From assembly GCA_036250225.1 (NCBI GenBank), contig JAPZLL010000008.1:806001-870000 (forward strand): a stretch of DNA of 64,000 bases, given 5' to 3'. Of the stretch, positions 1 through 10,127 are shown one piece after another. Each line of letters opens with the position of its first letter. Within the stretch, counting starts at the first letter, position 1. The stretch is from Cercophora sp. LCS_1 (taxonomy: Eukaryota; Ascomycota; Sordariomycetes; Sordariales; Lasiosphaeriaceae). Under the pieces are notes generated by a model. It made no database searches. It saw only the letters and a program-made list of their open reading frames with translations, and was not told the origin of the DNA. Made by a program: the position numbers and the translations under genes.

Positions 1-1247
1 GGAGAATGCCAGCGTTGTTCACAACAATATCGACGCGGCCAAAGGCATCAATGGCAGCCTTGACGACGGCATCACCATCCTCGGCGGAGAACTTGGCACC
101 AACGGCCTTGCCGCCCGCCTTCTTGATCTCATTGACGACGTCATCGGGGTTGACAAGGTCGTTCACGACAACGGAGGCGCCGTACTTGGCAAATGCCAAG
201 CAGTAGGCACGGCCGATACCAGCACCGCCACCAGTGACGAGGGCAACACGCCCGGTAAAGTCGATCTTCTCGCCCTGCTCGTTGGAGGGGAGCTTGACCG
301 ACTCCTCGAGGAGGGTGAGGAAGTCGTTGGGGCCGCTGGGGTACTGGGGCTTGGAGAAATCGACAACCTGGTCCCATTTCTTGAGAACGGCGCTGGGGGT
401 GTAGCTCTCGTCGGCCTTGAGGAGCTGGCCGCTGGAGCGCTCCCACCTGAGCTTGGCAATGTGACCACCGCCAACCTCAAAGATGGAGCCAGACTCGCTG
501 GTGTTGTTCTTGTGCACGAGAACGGCAACCAGAGGCACAACCCACTCGGGCTTCATGAGAGCCAAGACATCTGGGGGCATAATGGTCTCGGTCATGCGGC
601 TGGCGGCCACAGGGGCGATGACGTTGGAGATAATGTTGTATTTTGCGCCCTCCTTGGCGAGAGTCTCGGTGAAGCCGACCATGCCGAGCTTGGCGGCCGA
701 GTAGTTGGCCTGGCCAAAATTGCCAAAGAGGCCGGCAGCCGACGCGGTGTTGATGACACGGCCATACTTTTGCTTCCGGAAATGGGGCCAGGCGGCGCGC
801 GCGCACTTGTAGCTGCCCTTGACGTGGACCTTGAAGATCAAGTCCCAGTCCTCATCCTTCATGTTCTTGAAGCTAATGTCACGGAGGATACCGGCGTTGT
901 TGATGAGGATGTCGATGCGCCCAAAGGCCTTGATCGCCGTCTCGATAATCTTGTCGCCATTCTCGACGCTGTCGTAGTTGGCAACGGCCTTGCCGCCGGC
1001 GGCCTTGATCTCGTTGACAACGACGTCGGCAGCCTGCGCGCAGAAAACTGTCAGCCACATTCGCGGGGAGCGGGATGCCAAAACTGACCTTGGTGGAGCC
1101 GCCCTCGCCCTTGAAGGAGCCGCCGAGGTCATTGACAACGACGCTCGCACCGCGGGATGCAAAGAAGGTGGCATAGGCCTTGCCGAGACCGCCGCCAGCG
1201 CCAGTGACGACAACGACCTGGCCGTCGTACCTCAATTGCTCTGCCAT
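1..1247 (-). CDS. fox2: Peroxisomal multifunctional beta-oxidation enzyme (Fox2/MFE-2), N-terminal part
   Basis: Bifunctional enoyl-CoA hydratase 2/(3R)-hydroxyacyl-CoA dehydrogenase of fatty-acid beta-oxidation, peroxisomal in fungi. The start at 1247 gives MAEQLRYDGQVVVVTGAGGG, the Rossmann nucleotide-binding site of a first short-chain dehydrogenase domain. A 55-nt intron (1034-1088, GTCAGT...GCGCAG) splits the early part. Exon 2 reads through NNAGILRDISFKNM and the catalytic YSAAK motif in FGQANYSAAKLGMVGFTE, followed by a linker. A second dehydrogenase domain then begins (DFTGRVALVTGGGAGIGRAY) and runs off the left edge. The duplicated dehydrogenase arrangement is diagnostic of fungal Fox2. 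The C-terminal hydratase (MaoC-like) domain and peroxisomal targeting signal lie outside the window. The 5' region is shared with the divergent gene at 2487. Confidence 0.95.
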
Positions 1248-2486
1248 GTTGGATCTGGGATGTGGGATGGAGGGAATGGAAAGGGGAATGCAAACTCAAG
1301 TCTCCGACGCGGGAAAAAGGGCAAAACACATGTGTGGCGGCGGACGAGATCGTTAATAAAGGGCGGCAGCAACGAGTCGCCAAGTGTGCTACTGGTCAGC
1401 GACGAGGGATGCCGGCTGCTAAGCCGAGGCAACACGGCCTGGCGCCCACTGGCCCGCATTCCGTCCCATTGCTCCACCAGCTCTCATTTTGCCGAGAGCG
1501 GGGCACAGCTCGCCCCTTGTCCAACTCGACTGCCGTCACATGCAATTGAACGCGCCCCAGCTTTGGCATGCGAGCGAGATTTCCGGCGGATGTGTTTTCC
1601 CATGACGCACGTCTGGGGTCATGGTCAAGACTATTCTCTCATGCGCAGTCCAGCCTCTTCTCCCAGATGTCAAGCCTATCGTCTCCCAAGATCCTAGGCG
1701 CGTCGGCCACGCTTCCAGCTGCTCGGAATGCCATCAAGGAAAACATATCCAACACGCCGCGGTGTTTGGCCTCGTGGTCGACGGGGATATGACCGGGGCT
1801 CGGCGGCGGACCCAGCAGCAAGTCAGACATGTGAGGGTGTCTGGGGAACGCCCGTCACATGAGTCGGATCCGGAAGTCAGCGACGCTTGCAGCTTGGTGT
1901 TTCAATTGGATGCAACACAAAGAGCTTCATCGCAGAATTGACCATCGACGGACTCCTAGCAGCTTTTCTTGAACACTCCGAATCCCTCAGATGATGCAGA
2001 TGGCCTTGGGGGCGCACAACTACAGCTAGACACTCGGCACCCCAGAAACAGCTTCCCCGGACCGCAACTCGGCATTGTCCGAGGCATGGATTCGGCGAGG
2101 CAAACCGTCGACTTAACCGCGCTAATTCAGGGACTTCTGGAGACCGAGGGCGCGGAGAACAGCTCCCCCACAATCGTGATCCTCTTCTGGGCTGCAGCCC
2201 CGCCAATGGCTGGGCCCGACGGGCTCCCCAGCTTGGGGCGAGCCACTAACGTCATCGCCCCCATTCCGGAACAAGGACTTGCAGACCTCGAGGCAGTCGA
2301 CCTTGCATGGTGGGGAAGTAACGTCGGGCTGGAACCACGAATCCATCCAACCTTCAAACCTTTATGTTTGCATGCCCAACTGTTAGGCCGTTTCCCGAAC
2401 AGCATCACTGGCGAGCGCCGCATCCGCGTTCGCATTTTCCTCCCCGCAGTAGCGCATACGGAGAATTTCCAAGACACACAGAGAGC
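1248..2486. promoter_or_regulatory. Divergent promoter of fox2 and the Tda10-like gene
   Basis: This 1.2 kb stretch separates two divergent starts and shows no convincing coding signal. It contains two CCGAGG hexamers (CCTCGG on the other strand), at 1434-1439 (about 190 bp upstream of the fox2 ATG) and 2144-2149. CCTCGG is the known core site of the fungal fatty-acid regulators FarA/FarB/Ctf1, which control beta-oxidation genes. Linking the motif to fox2 here is inference from motif and position, since a hexamer also occurs by chance. Confidence 0.35.
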
Positions 2487-3472
2487 ATGGAGATGGCCAC
2501 GCCGGATGTCCCGCTGCAGTCCCGCGTGGTGGACGACAAGTCCCCAATCTGCATCCCTTTTATACTTTCCCAACTCGAGGCGCACAGAAACGGCCAACAC
2601 GGCGCCACGCCGCGGCCCTTCGTCATTGGGCTGAATGGCGTCCAGGGCGTTGGAAAGACAACCCTGGTTCGCGCGCTGGCCGAGACTCTCCAAGGACGAG
2701 AAGGGCTCCCAACATTGGTCGTCAGCATCGATGACTTTTACTTGACGCACGCCGACCAGTTGGCGCTGGCCGCGGCGCACCCCGACAATGCGCTCGTGCA
2801 ATACCGGGGCGAGCCTGGTGGGTGGTTTCACACACCTCCCTTCCCCTGACTGATGCCCGAACCGCTAACCTGCCTTTCCCAACAGGAACCCACGACATCG
2901 GTCTGGCGACGAGCTTCCTGTCCGCAATCCTCGCCGGCCAACCAACACACGTCCCGCAGTACGACAAGGCTGCTTTCTCCGGCCTGGGCGACCGCATCCC
3001 GGAATCCCAATGGCCGGCAGTAAACCAGCCGGGCCAGAAACCGATCCAAGTCATCATCCTAGAAGGATGGTGCACCGGCTTCCGCGCGCTGCCCCCATCA
3101 AGTGTAGAAGTACGGTGGAAAGCGCCCGCGCGCACCCTTCACCAACACACCCTCGACAACCTCCTCTTCATCAACGAGCGACTACGCGCATACGACGCTC
3201 TGACAGACCTCTTCAACGCCTTCATCCACGTCGACGCCGAAGACACCGAGTACGTATACGCTTGGCGCCTCCAACAGGAAAGCCAGTTGCGCCGCGAGCG
3301 CGGCGTCGGCATGACGGACGAGCAAGTCGTCAAGTTTGTTGATGCCTACTATCCCGCGTACGAGCTCTACTCGGACGGCGTGCGCGAGGGCATCTTCCCC
3401 GACCGGCCAGGGCGACAACTCAGGCTCGTGGTCGGAAAAGACAGGAGCGTTCAGTACAAGGTCGTGATATGA
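2487..3472 (+). CDS. Tda10/D-glycerate-3-kinase-like P-loop ATPase
   Basis: 305-aa product from two exons (2487-2817 and 2886-3472). The 68-nt intron restores the conserved junction YRGEPGTHDIGLA. A Walker A motif sits near residues 51-58 (GVQGVGKT), followed by SIDDFYLTH and later IILEGWCTGF, the pattern of the phosphoribulokinase/uridine-kinase-like family that includes yeast Tda10 (YGR205W) and plant glycerate kinase. The substrate in fungi is not settled, so kinase activity on glycerate is inference. Two in-frame ATGs (2487 and 2493) are equally possible starts. The gene is divergent from fox2 and convergent with the ECM11 gene. Confidence 0.9.
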
Positions 3473-4144
3473 CGCGCGGGTGGAGAGAAATTTGTTGCCA
3501 TTTCCCTGCCATATACTCCTTGAATAAACTGTGGTACGTAACAAAATGAGTGGAGAGAAGAGAAGAGATTGATCTACTGGCCCTCGCCACCGGAACACCC
3601 ACCGGAACAGACATACCTAGCCCCCAAACCCCTGATATCCATCTATGATCACCACAACTCATAAATGTGTATTTAAACCCCCAGCCCAGGACTGTGGTAC
3701 CTGTCAATAGCTGGGTCCACCTTTCTTGTGCAAGGTAGTCCCCGTCCAGCAAACGACGCAACCCCCGTCCGTTTCCCCATGCAAGCCGCCAGCCAGGTCG
3801 TCATAACAGAGTCGTAACAAGTCGCCAAGATATGGATGAAGTAGTCGTCAAGTCATAAAAGTCGTTTCGTGTCTTCGCGGTAGTCGTTATCGTCATAAGG
3901 GGGTTATGCACCCCAGTCGTCAGCATCGTTTGGCGTTGGGTCGTAACGGTCGTCAAGATCTCGTCACCGGAACCAGTCCACGTTATAGTCGTCACCAGGA
4001 AAAAAAAATCAACACAACTTGTGCGTCCGAAATTAGTACCCTTCAACGACAAAATCTGGTCAGAACACCGGCCTTCCCACATCCCGTAAACACCGACAAA
4101 ATCCCTAGGTATACCGCCCGCCAAGTTATGCCTTCAAACGCCGT
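3473..4144. repeat. Convergent 3' intergenic region with clustered GTCGT motifs
   Basis: Non-coding DNA between two convergent genes. From about 3797 to 3990 the pentamer GTCGT occurs nine times, often as GTCGTMA or GTCGTCAAG. Spacing is irregular, so this is not a simple tandem repeat. It probably lies in the 3' UTR of one or both neighbours. Confidence 0.5.
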
Positions 4145-5866
4145 CTATGCATCAAGATCCATGTCCTTCCCCTGCATCATAGTACTCCCCTCATTCTTCA
4201 GGTCCTCCAATGTCTTGGCAATCCCCTCCACCTTTCCGCGGACTTGCTCCTCGCGCTCCGATATCTGCACCTCATAACTCAACACCATTTGGCGCTTCAC
4301 CCGCCGATTATCCTTGATCTTCTTCATGATGGACTGGAACTGCGACATGAACCAGTCACCCGCATCCTCCCACTCGTCGACCGATAAGGATCCGAAAAAC
4401 TGCTTTTGGTCTGGTAGACCCGTGCCTTGGTAGTACTCGAGCCGCTCCTCCAAAGGCTTGCCCGCCGGAACCACCAGGGCGCTTTGCTGCTGTTGTCGGA
4501 GGGCCGCCTGCTGCGGATCAAAGTCGAAGGCTTGTGCTTTGAGGTCCGCATAACTCATGGCATGCAGCTCGGCGTCGTTGTAGTCTGGGCTGAGGGGACG
4601 TTTGCGCTCTTGCTTGGTGATCTCCTTGATACGCTGACTACCGGGACGGACGAGAGGATTGCCACCAGTCAGACCCAGAGGGTTGCTAAGATTGCTCACG
4701 ACGCCTGAGGCTGTTGGGGGCAACTTTGGGAGGGGCCCACGTGGAGCTTGGGTTCGAGGGGTACGCTGAAGTTCTGCCAGACTCTTTGGGCTGCTATTAT
4801 TGCTGCTTGTGGGGGCGACGGCAGCACGAGTGTTGTCAAAGGTGGGTTCCTCTGGCGGAATGGGTGTGAGGTTCTCAAAGATGGTGGAACGTTTATGATG
4901 CAGGTCCCGGTCTCTGTCGCGAGCTTCGAGGAGCCCCGTCCGCTCTCGTTCGCGACGCATTCGTTCGTGACCGCGTTCCTCCACCCTCAGACGATCGAGC
5001 TGGACACCCAAGTCGGTCGGTCGTTCGGGGGAGATGCCAAGGCTTTGCACGTCAGACGTGGCGGAGTCTCGTCTCCCTTCGCGAGTATCTCTGTGGGGAA
5101 ACTTGGTGCGTCTCAGAGGCGCAGGCTTGGTCGGGGTATCGAAGGGCTCGTCTTGATACTGCTGTTGGTATGGCTCTTCTGTTCTCTCGACCTTGACAGG
5201 TAAATTCAGTGGAGCTAGAGTAGGAACACCCTGGCCTGCAGGGTGGGCAACAACGGTGAGAAAGCCATCTTCGGCCAAGACAAAGGGTACGCTTTCGCCC
5301 TGCTTCATCTGCAGCTGCTGGCTGTTGCGAACAAGCGGGGACTGTGGTTGGATTTGTGGCTGGTAGGTGACATCGCTGAGTTGACGGACGTGACTGCCGT
5401 TGGGCACGGGGACGGTTCGACCGCGGTATCTGTCGGAAGCAGCTCTGCTCTCATTGTCGCCAAACATGGAGGCGACGGTCGAATCTTCCCACGCGTTCGT
5501 GGCCTGGCCAGCCCGGGAAGGGCCACGACCCGTGTCCGAGGCACTGGTGCGCGTCCGTTGCATGGGATGAAAGTGCTGTGTAGGAGGCAGGCCTATTGAT
5601 GCCGTGCCCGGCTGTGCGCTGGAGAATCTGCCGCCCTTTGGCATGGGAATTGACCGAATGGCGAGCGCTGCAGGCAAATCCTGACGCGCTGTCACGATTT
5701 CTGGTGGGGGTTGCAACTGTGGAAGTTCGCGCTGTGGCGCGGGTGTCGCGGGAAGGCCCACAACGGCGGCCCTTGGGCTGGTCAGAACGCCTGGACCACC
5801 GCTGTTGCCATCTGCCTGACGACTAAAAAGACCAAGTCCCCCGATTTTCTTCTTTGCGGTCGGCAT
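4145..5866 (-). CDS. ECM11-domain protein
   Basis: Intronless 573-aa protein starting MPTAKKKIGGLGLFSRQ. An ATG eight codons upstream (5890) is also in frame but gives no recognisable extension. The first 450 residues are low-complexity, rich in P, Q, S and R, with an arginine/glutamate-rich charged stretch midway. The last ~100 residues are the conserved part: EYYQGTGLPDQKQFF, then SVDEWEDAGDWFMSQFQSIM, then a predicted coiled coil (KKIKDNRRVKRQMVLSYEVQ onward). This C-terminal block matches the ECM11 family. Yeast Ecm11 works with Gmc2 in synaptonemal-complex assembly in meiosis, and a meiotic role here is inferred from family only. Confidence 0.8.
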   Translation of the reverse strand: MPTAKKKIGGLGLFSRQADGNSGGPGVLTSPRAAVVGLPATPAPQRELPQLQPPPEIVTARQDLPAALAIRSIPMPKGGRFSSAQPGTASIGLPPTQHFHPMQRTRTSASDTGRGPSRAGQATNAWEDSTVASMFGDNESRAASDRYRGRTVPVPNGSHVRQLSDVTYQPQIQPQSPLVRNSQQLQMKQGESVPFVLAEDGFLTVVAHPAGQGVPTLAPLNLPVKVERTEEPYQQQYQDEPFDTPTKPAPLRRTKFPHRDTREGRRDSATSDVQSLGISPERPTDLGVQLDRLRVEERGHERMRRERERTGLLEARDRDRDLHHKRSTIFENLTPIPPEEPTFDNTRAAVAPTSSNNSSPKSLAELQRTPRTQAPRGPLPKLPPTASGVVSNLSNPLGLTGGNPLVRPGSQRIKEITKQERKRPLSPDYNDAELHAMSYADLKAQAFDFDPQQAALRQQQQSALVVPAGKPLEERLEYYQGTGLPDQKQFFGSLSVDEWEDAGDWFMSQFQSIMKKIKDNRRVKRQMVLSYEVQISEREEQVRGKVEGIAKTLEDLKNEGSTMMQGKDMDLDA

Positions 5867-7918
5867 AATGCACAATCGAATTGACAACAATCGAGACTCC
5901 CGGACTTCTTTCTGCGGTGTTGGTGTTTACTGTCTTGTTTGTGTATCAGCGCCCTAGAAGGTGCGAGAGGCGCGTCGAAGAGGTGGTGGTGAGGGCGGGT
6001 GGTGACTGGTGGCAGCATGTGGGAGCACTTGCACGAAAATGGGAGCAAACGGTGAGTGGACAGAGCGAGCGGAGGTCAATGGAACTGCGACTCGGGTTAT
6101 TATCTGCTCGCGACTGCGGACGCAGCAACGTTGGGCTCGCGCCCTCGATCCGGCGGGAGTTGGGTTGGGATGCCGCCGACAATGCGGAACCACAAAGGTG
6201 CAGCGAAAAGGTGTGGGGAGAGCCGAAGGGGGCCTCGAACATCATTCATCAATTCCGGGGTGAAGTGTGGAGGGCCGGCATCGTGGTTCCAATGGCAAAC
6301 GGCCGTCCGGCCTTTGCAGGGCGTTTGGAGAATCCTCTGGCATTTCGCGCTAACTCCCGCCCACCACACGTTGTCAGGTGAGGATGTCGATGCAGGGTCT
6401 TGATGGCGCGGATGGGGGGTTCTGATGGGAGCGGCTTCGGCGCCAGCCAGAGTTGCACCCAGCAGCTGGCATCCAGTCGTCCGCAGTTGTCTCCCACACT
6501 GGCCAATTTGCTCATCCGCCTCCCGTCGCACACGCTGACAGGCCGCCCCGTTTGCGAATCGACATGCTCGATGGACGGGACGCGCAGCTTCGTCCCGGGC
6601 CCGCCCCCGACCATTGACTAATTACTATCGCTGGTCGACCTTCGGCGAGCCGTTGCGTCTAGTCCTGCATGCAACCATGTCTACCCAACGTCCCCCGCGG
6701 CCGAGACGCCATAGAGCCCGATGATGAACACACCCTCCTCTCGACGTTGCATTTCTGCCAGCGAGGAATTCTGCCAACATGGTTGGCCATGTGCAGAATG
6801 CGCAACCAATCATCTTTCGAGCGCATAAGTCGTGGTGTCGATTCAGCGCAAGGGGGGTCCAGAGCGAGAGAAACACAGCAGACGACGGCGCAAGGGGGTT
6901 GGGACGGGATGTTTCTGTTGCCCTACCTTGCGACCTCTCGATATGCCCCTCGTCCGATCGGGGGAAGCATTCCCAGGCCATATCTCTCATTGGTTGTTAG
7001 CCATACGACCGCGGTCCGATATACCCTCCTTGTTGAGGTGGACATGATGTCTTATCAGATGGTGGTAGCCGTGAGTCAGTCGCTCACCCACCATGATGTC
7101 CAGACCGACGGGAAGCTCAAGGTAGCAAGGTGACCGGAGTACTGCTTTAGGATAGCCCCAGCTTCTCAAGAAGATATGGCTTTTTGTGGTAGCTTCATGA
7201 CTTCGAGGGATGGACGCGTTAGCACAAAGGGTGGGCTGCGCTGTCAAAGGCGGCAAGCACCCAGCCAGTTCTGGCCCGTCTTGATGCCATCGTGCAGATT
7301 ATTGCCACACCTTTTCTCCAGGCGACATTGATATCGAGCGGGTAGGAGGCTACACAGGCGCTTACACCGAGCTAACGCCGTGAACTGCCGGGGAATCTGC
7401 AGACGTATACATCCATATACCTCCAGCAGCCGAGCCCCTGCGATCATCACCAGCATCCAGAAGGAGTCGCTCAAGTCAGTTGACCTCGGGAGATGGTTGA
7501 CAGCTTTGCTGTTACGTCGGATACGGGGCGATGCGCGAATTTCCCTTCTCCCATCCATACCCCAGCGTTGAGCTCCACGGCAGTCTCGATCAACAAGGTT
7601 GCCATGACCTGGAGATGTTCGGAGATACCGCGCCACATCGCTGCGGTCGCAGGCGGGAGGTTCCAAAGAGCCAAGAACCTGGACAACTCCACCCGACAAG
7701 CGCAAGCGCCGTTGCCCCGCGTTGCCACCACTCCCGATAAGATAAGCCCCTCCATCAGAATTCCACTCCCGTCATCGCAACCAGGAGGGGCCGCGATTTC
7801 TAAGCAGACACCAGAAACCCAGACCAGCACGCACACCACCATAACTCATTTGACCAGACACACCGAGAGCATACTGTCAATATCCAACGCAGCACACCCT
7901 CTCGAACCCACACCCACC
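5867..7918. promoter_or_regulatory. Divergent intergenic region (ECM11-like / NBP35)
   Basis: About 2 kb between divergent starts. Short open frames exist on both strands but overlap each other and show no domain, codon bias or splice structure. An open frame continues in phase upstream of the NBP35 ATG to 7493, but it is low-complexity and lacks conservation hallmarks. No RNA gene seen. Confidence 0.5.
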
Positions 7919-8938
7919 ATGGCGCCCTCCCTCGAAGCGCCCGAACGAGCTGAGGACGTCCTTGCCAACCCGCTCAAACCCGAACTTGTCGCCCCCGAGC
8001 CCGAACACTGTCCCGGCCCCGAGTCTGAACAAGCCGGCACGGCAGACTCCTGCGCCGGATGTCCAAACCAAAAGATCTGCGCTGCGGCCCCGAAAGGGCC
8101 TGACCCTGATATCTCCACCATCACATCTCGGCTCTCTGGCGTGCGACATAAAATCCTGATCCTCAGTGGCAAAGGCGGCGTGGGCAAGAGCACATTCACC
8201 AGCCTCCTAGCCCATGCCTTTGCGACAAACCCAGATAATGTGGTTGGTGTGATGGACACAGACATTTGCGGGCCCAGCATCCCAAAGATGCTCGGTGTCG
8301 AAAAGGAAACGATCCACGTCAGCGGTTCGGAGTGGAGTTTGGCATGGGCCATGGATAATCTGGCCGTCATGTCAATACAGTTTATGCTTCCCAGTAGGGA
8401 TGAGGCGATTATATGGAGAGGACCCAAGAAGAATGGGTTGATCAAGCAGTTTTTGAAGAACGTTGAGTGGGGGAACCTGGATTTCTTGTTGGTTGATACA
8501 CCACCTGGGACAAGTGACGAGCACTTGAGCGTGAATACGTTCCTCAAAGAGAGCGGGATTGACGGGGCGCTTATGATCACGACGCCGCAGGAGGTGTCGC
8601 TGCTGGACGTCAGAAAGGAGATCGACTTTTGCAGAAAGGCCGGGATAAGGATATTGGGGCTCGTGGAGAACATGTCGTCGTTTGTGTGTCCAAAGTGCAC
8701 ACATGCGAGTGAGATCTTTAGGGCAACGACTGGTGGCGGTAGAGGGTTGGCGGAGGAAATGGGGATACCGTTTTTGGGGTCGGTGCCGTTGGATCCAAGG
8801 ATAGGGATGGCGTGCGACTATGGAGAGAGCTTCTTCGACTCGTTCCCCGACAGCCCAGCATGTACGGCGCTCAAGGGGGTCGTGAGAGGGTTGGCAGAGC
8901 AGATCGGGCTAAATGGAGAAGACGTCATGCCAGAGTGA
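7919..8938 (+). CDS. nbp35: Cytosolic Fe-S cluster assembly factor NBP35
   Basis: 339-aa intronless ATPase of the cytosolic iron-sulfur assembly (CIA) scaffold, which works with Cfd1. Four N-terminal cysteines occur as C31-x13-C45-x2-C48-x5-C54, the signature that separates Nbp35 from Cfd1 and binds a stable 4Fe-4S cluster. The deviant Walker A motif GKGGVGKST lies near residues 84-92, followed by DTDICGPSIPKMLG and DFLLVDTPPGTSDEH. The CPxC pair that binds the bridging cluster is in ENMSSFVCPKC. The start is fixed by a good context (CACCATGG) and by the usual family length. The longer in-frame extension from 7493 is unlikely to be translated. Confidence 0.97.
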   Translation: MAPSLEAPERAEDVLANPLKPELVAPEPEHCPGPESEQAGTADSCAGCPNQKICAAAPKGPDPDISTITSRLSGVRHKILILSGKGGVGKSTFTSLLAHAFATNPDNVVGVMDTDICGPSIPKMLGVEKETIHVSGSEWSLAWAMDNLAVMSIQFMLPSRDEAIIWRGPKKNGLIKQFLKNVEWGNLDFLLVDTPPGTSDEHLSVNTFLKESGIDGALMITTPQEVSLLDVRKEIDFCRKAGIRILGLVENMSSFVCPKCTHASEIFRATTGGGRGLAEEMGIPFLGSVPLDPRIGMACDYGESFFDSFPDSPACTALKGVVRGLAEQIGLNGEDVMPE

Positions 8939-9104
8939 TGGCTGGATATAGAACAATAGACCTAGATAGTAGAGGCTGCCATAGCGGCCCTAATGTTCGC
9001 AGATACCCGCGATACTCATGATATCATGCCGCGCAAGCTATTCTGAAGCAACCTGTTCCGGTCAAAACCGTGCCCTCTACGCCCTACCTCGACTCGTGGC
9101 TCCC

Positions 9105-9704
9105 TCAAGCAGCCCCGAGCTTCTCAGGGATCTCCTGCAGATCTTCGGGGTCCTCGATGTCGATGATCTTGGTCACCTCGCTTGTGTTGCGCATCAGCTC
9201 CTTGGCTCCGGCATAGAGCATCCGCAGCGCAGCGTTACACGTCGTTGGCATGTAGTACAGCATCACGTATGGAACTGACAACCGCCCGGATGGCTATATC
9301 CCATCAGTACGTCCCCACCACATTCATGTCTGAATAACATACGAGGGTCAGCGGATAGCTCAGGAGAATAAATCGCGGCGAATGATCGGGTAGGTCATCG
9401 GCAATCTCATCGAGGTTCTTGTAGACTGTTCCTTCTTCGTCTTGTCTGATCTCTTTGGTTGTCTTATCGATGAAGTCTGGGACACGCCAGTGTCAGCCCC
9501 ATGAACGTGGAGGGGTGCGAATGGCGACAAGAGAGACATACATACAAATGACTGCTTGCGGGGTGCTTGCTCTGGAAGTCCCGAGACGGAACTTGCGCAG
9601 GTGGTCCTTAGTCTCTTGCGAGAAAGTGTATAGCCGTGCTTCGGAAGTCTGCGGAGCTAGGCGTCAGGCTTAGATTGGGGGAGGGAGCTAAGACAGCGCA
9701 CCAT
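9105..9704 (-). CDS. GMF/AIM7-like ADF-cofilin family protein, with apparent frameshift
   Basis: Reconstructed from four exons: 9702-9704 (only the ATG), 9546-9648, 9343-9476 and 9105-9294. All introns are GT-AG (48-69 nt). The product begins MTSEARLYTFSQETKDHLRK and contains PRFILLSYPLTL then PSGRLSVPYVMLYYMP, the core of glia-maturation-factor proteins, which bind Arp2/3 and promote debranching of actin networks. The final exon is 190 nt where 189 is expected. After YYMPTT the frame reads GTG TAA, whereas the next frame gives NAALRMLYAGAKELMRNTSE down to a natural stop at 9105. One extra G in the GG around 9240-9241 explains this. It could be a sequencing or assembly error or a disabling mutation. 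Confidence 0.85.
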
Positions 9705-10127
9705 CTCGACGGTTTGTGGGCTTGAGGCTTGGAAATCGGTAATCGTGTAGCTTACGGTTTATGAAATTCGATTCGACGAGGCTTCTATGATGATTTCCGA
9801 GGTTTCGGAAGAGGAAAGGGGCTTGGAGTGAGGCTGTCTTTGCCAGAGGAATGACCTGAGTGAGCCGCCTAATCTGCCCCGCATTGATTTGCAGCTCTGC
9901 CCCGCCTCCGTCACAGCCCGCTAAGGTTCCAGCTGACGGTGTGCCTGGAAAAGCGAAGCCCAGAACCCTGTCTTCTATCCGCCAGTCGCGTGCTCGTTCG
10001 GCTTCTGGAAAACACTCATCCTTGAGCCGTCTTGGGAGCCTTATTTATTTCCCGCGAAGTTTGCTTATTTAATTGTGGTGGTGCCATTCATTGTCGAGCC
10101 TCATCCGATCTCACTCATCGTCTCTAA
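9705..10127. promoter_or_regulatory. Divergent promoter of the GMF-like and MoaB/CinA-fold genes
   Basis: A 423-bp region between two divergent starts. It contains no open frame of note. Confidence 0.5.

Noticed and set aside
7493..7918. In-frame N-terminal extension of NBP35
   Set aside because: It has no conserved text, contains C/A-rich leader-like sequence, and would make NBP35 much longer than the family. The ATG at 7919 has a strong context and the expected length.
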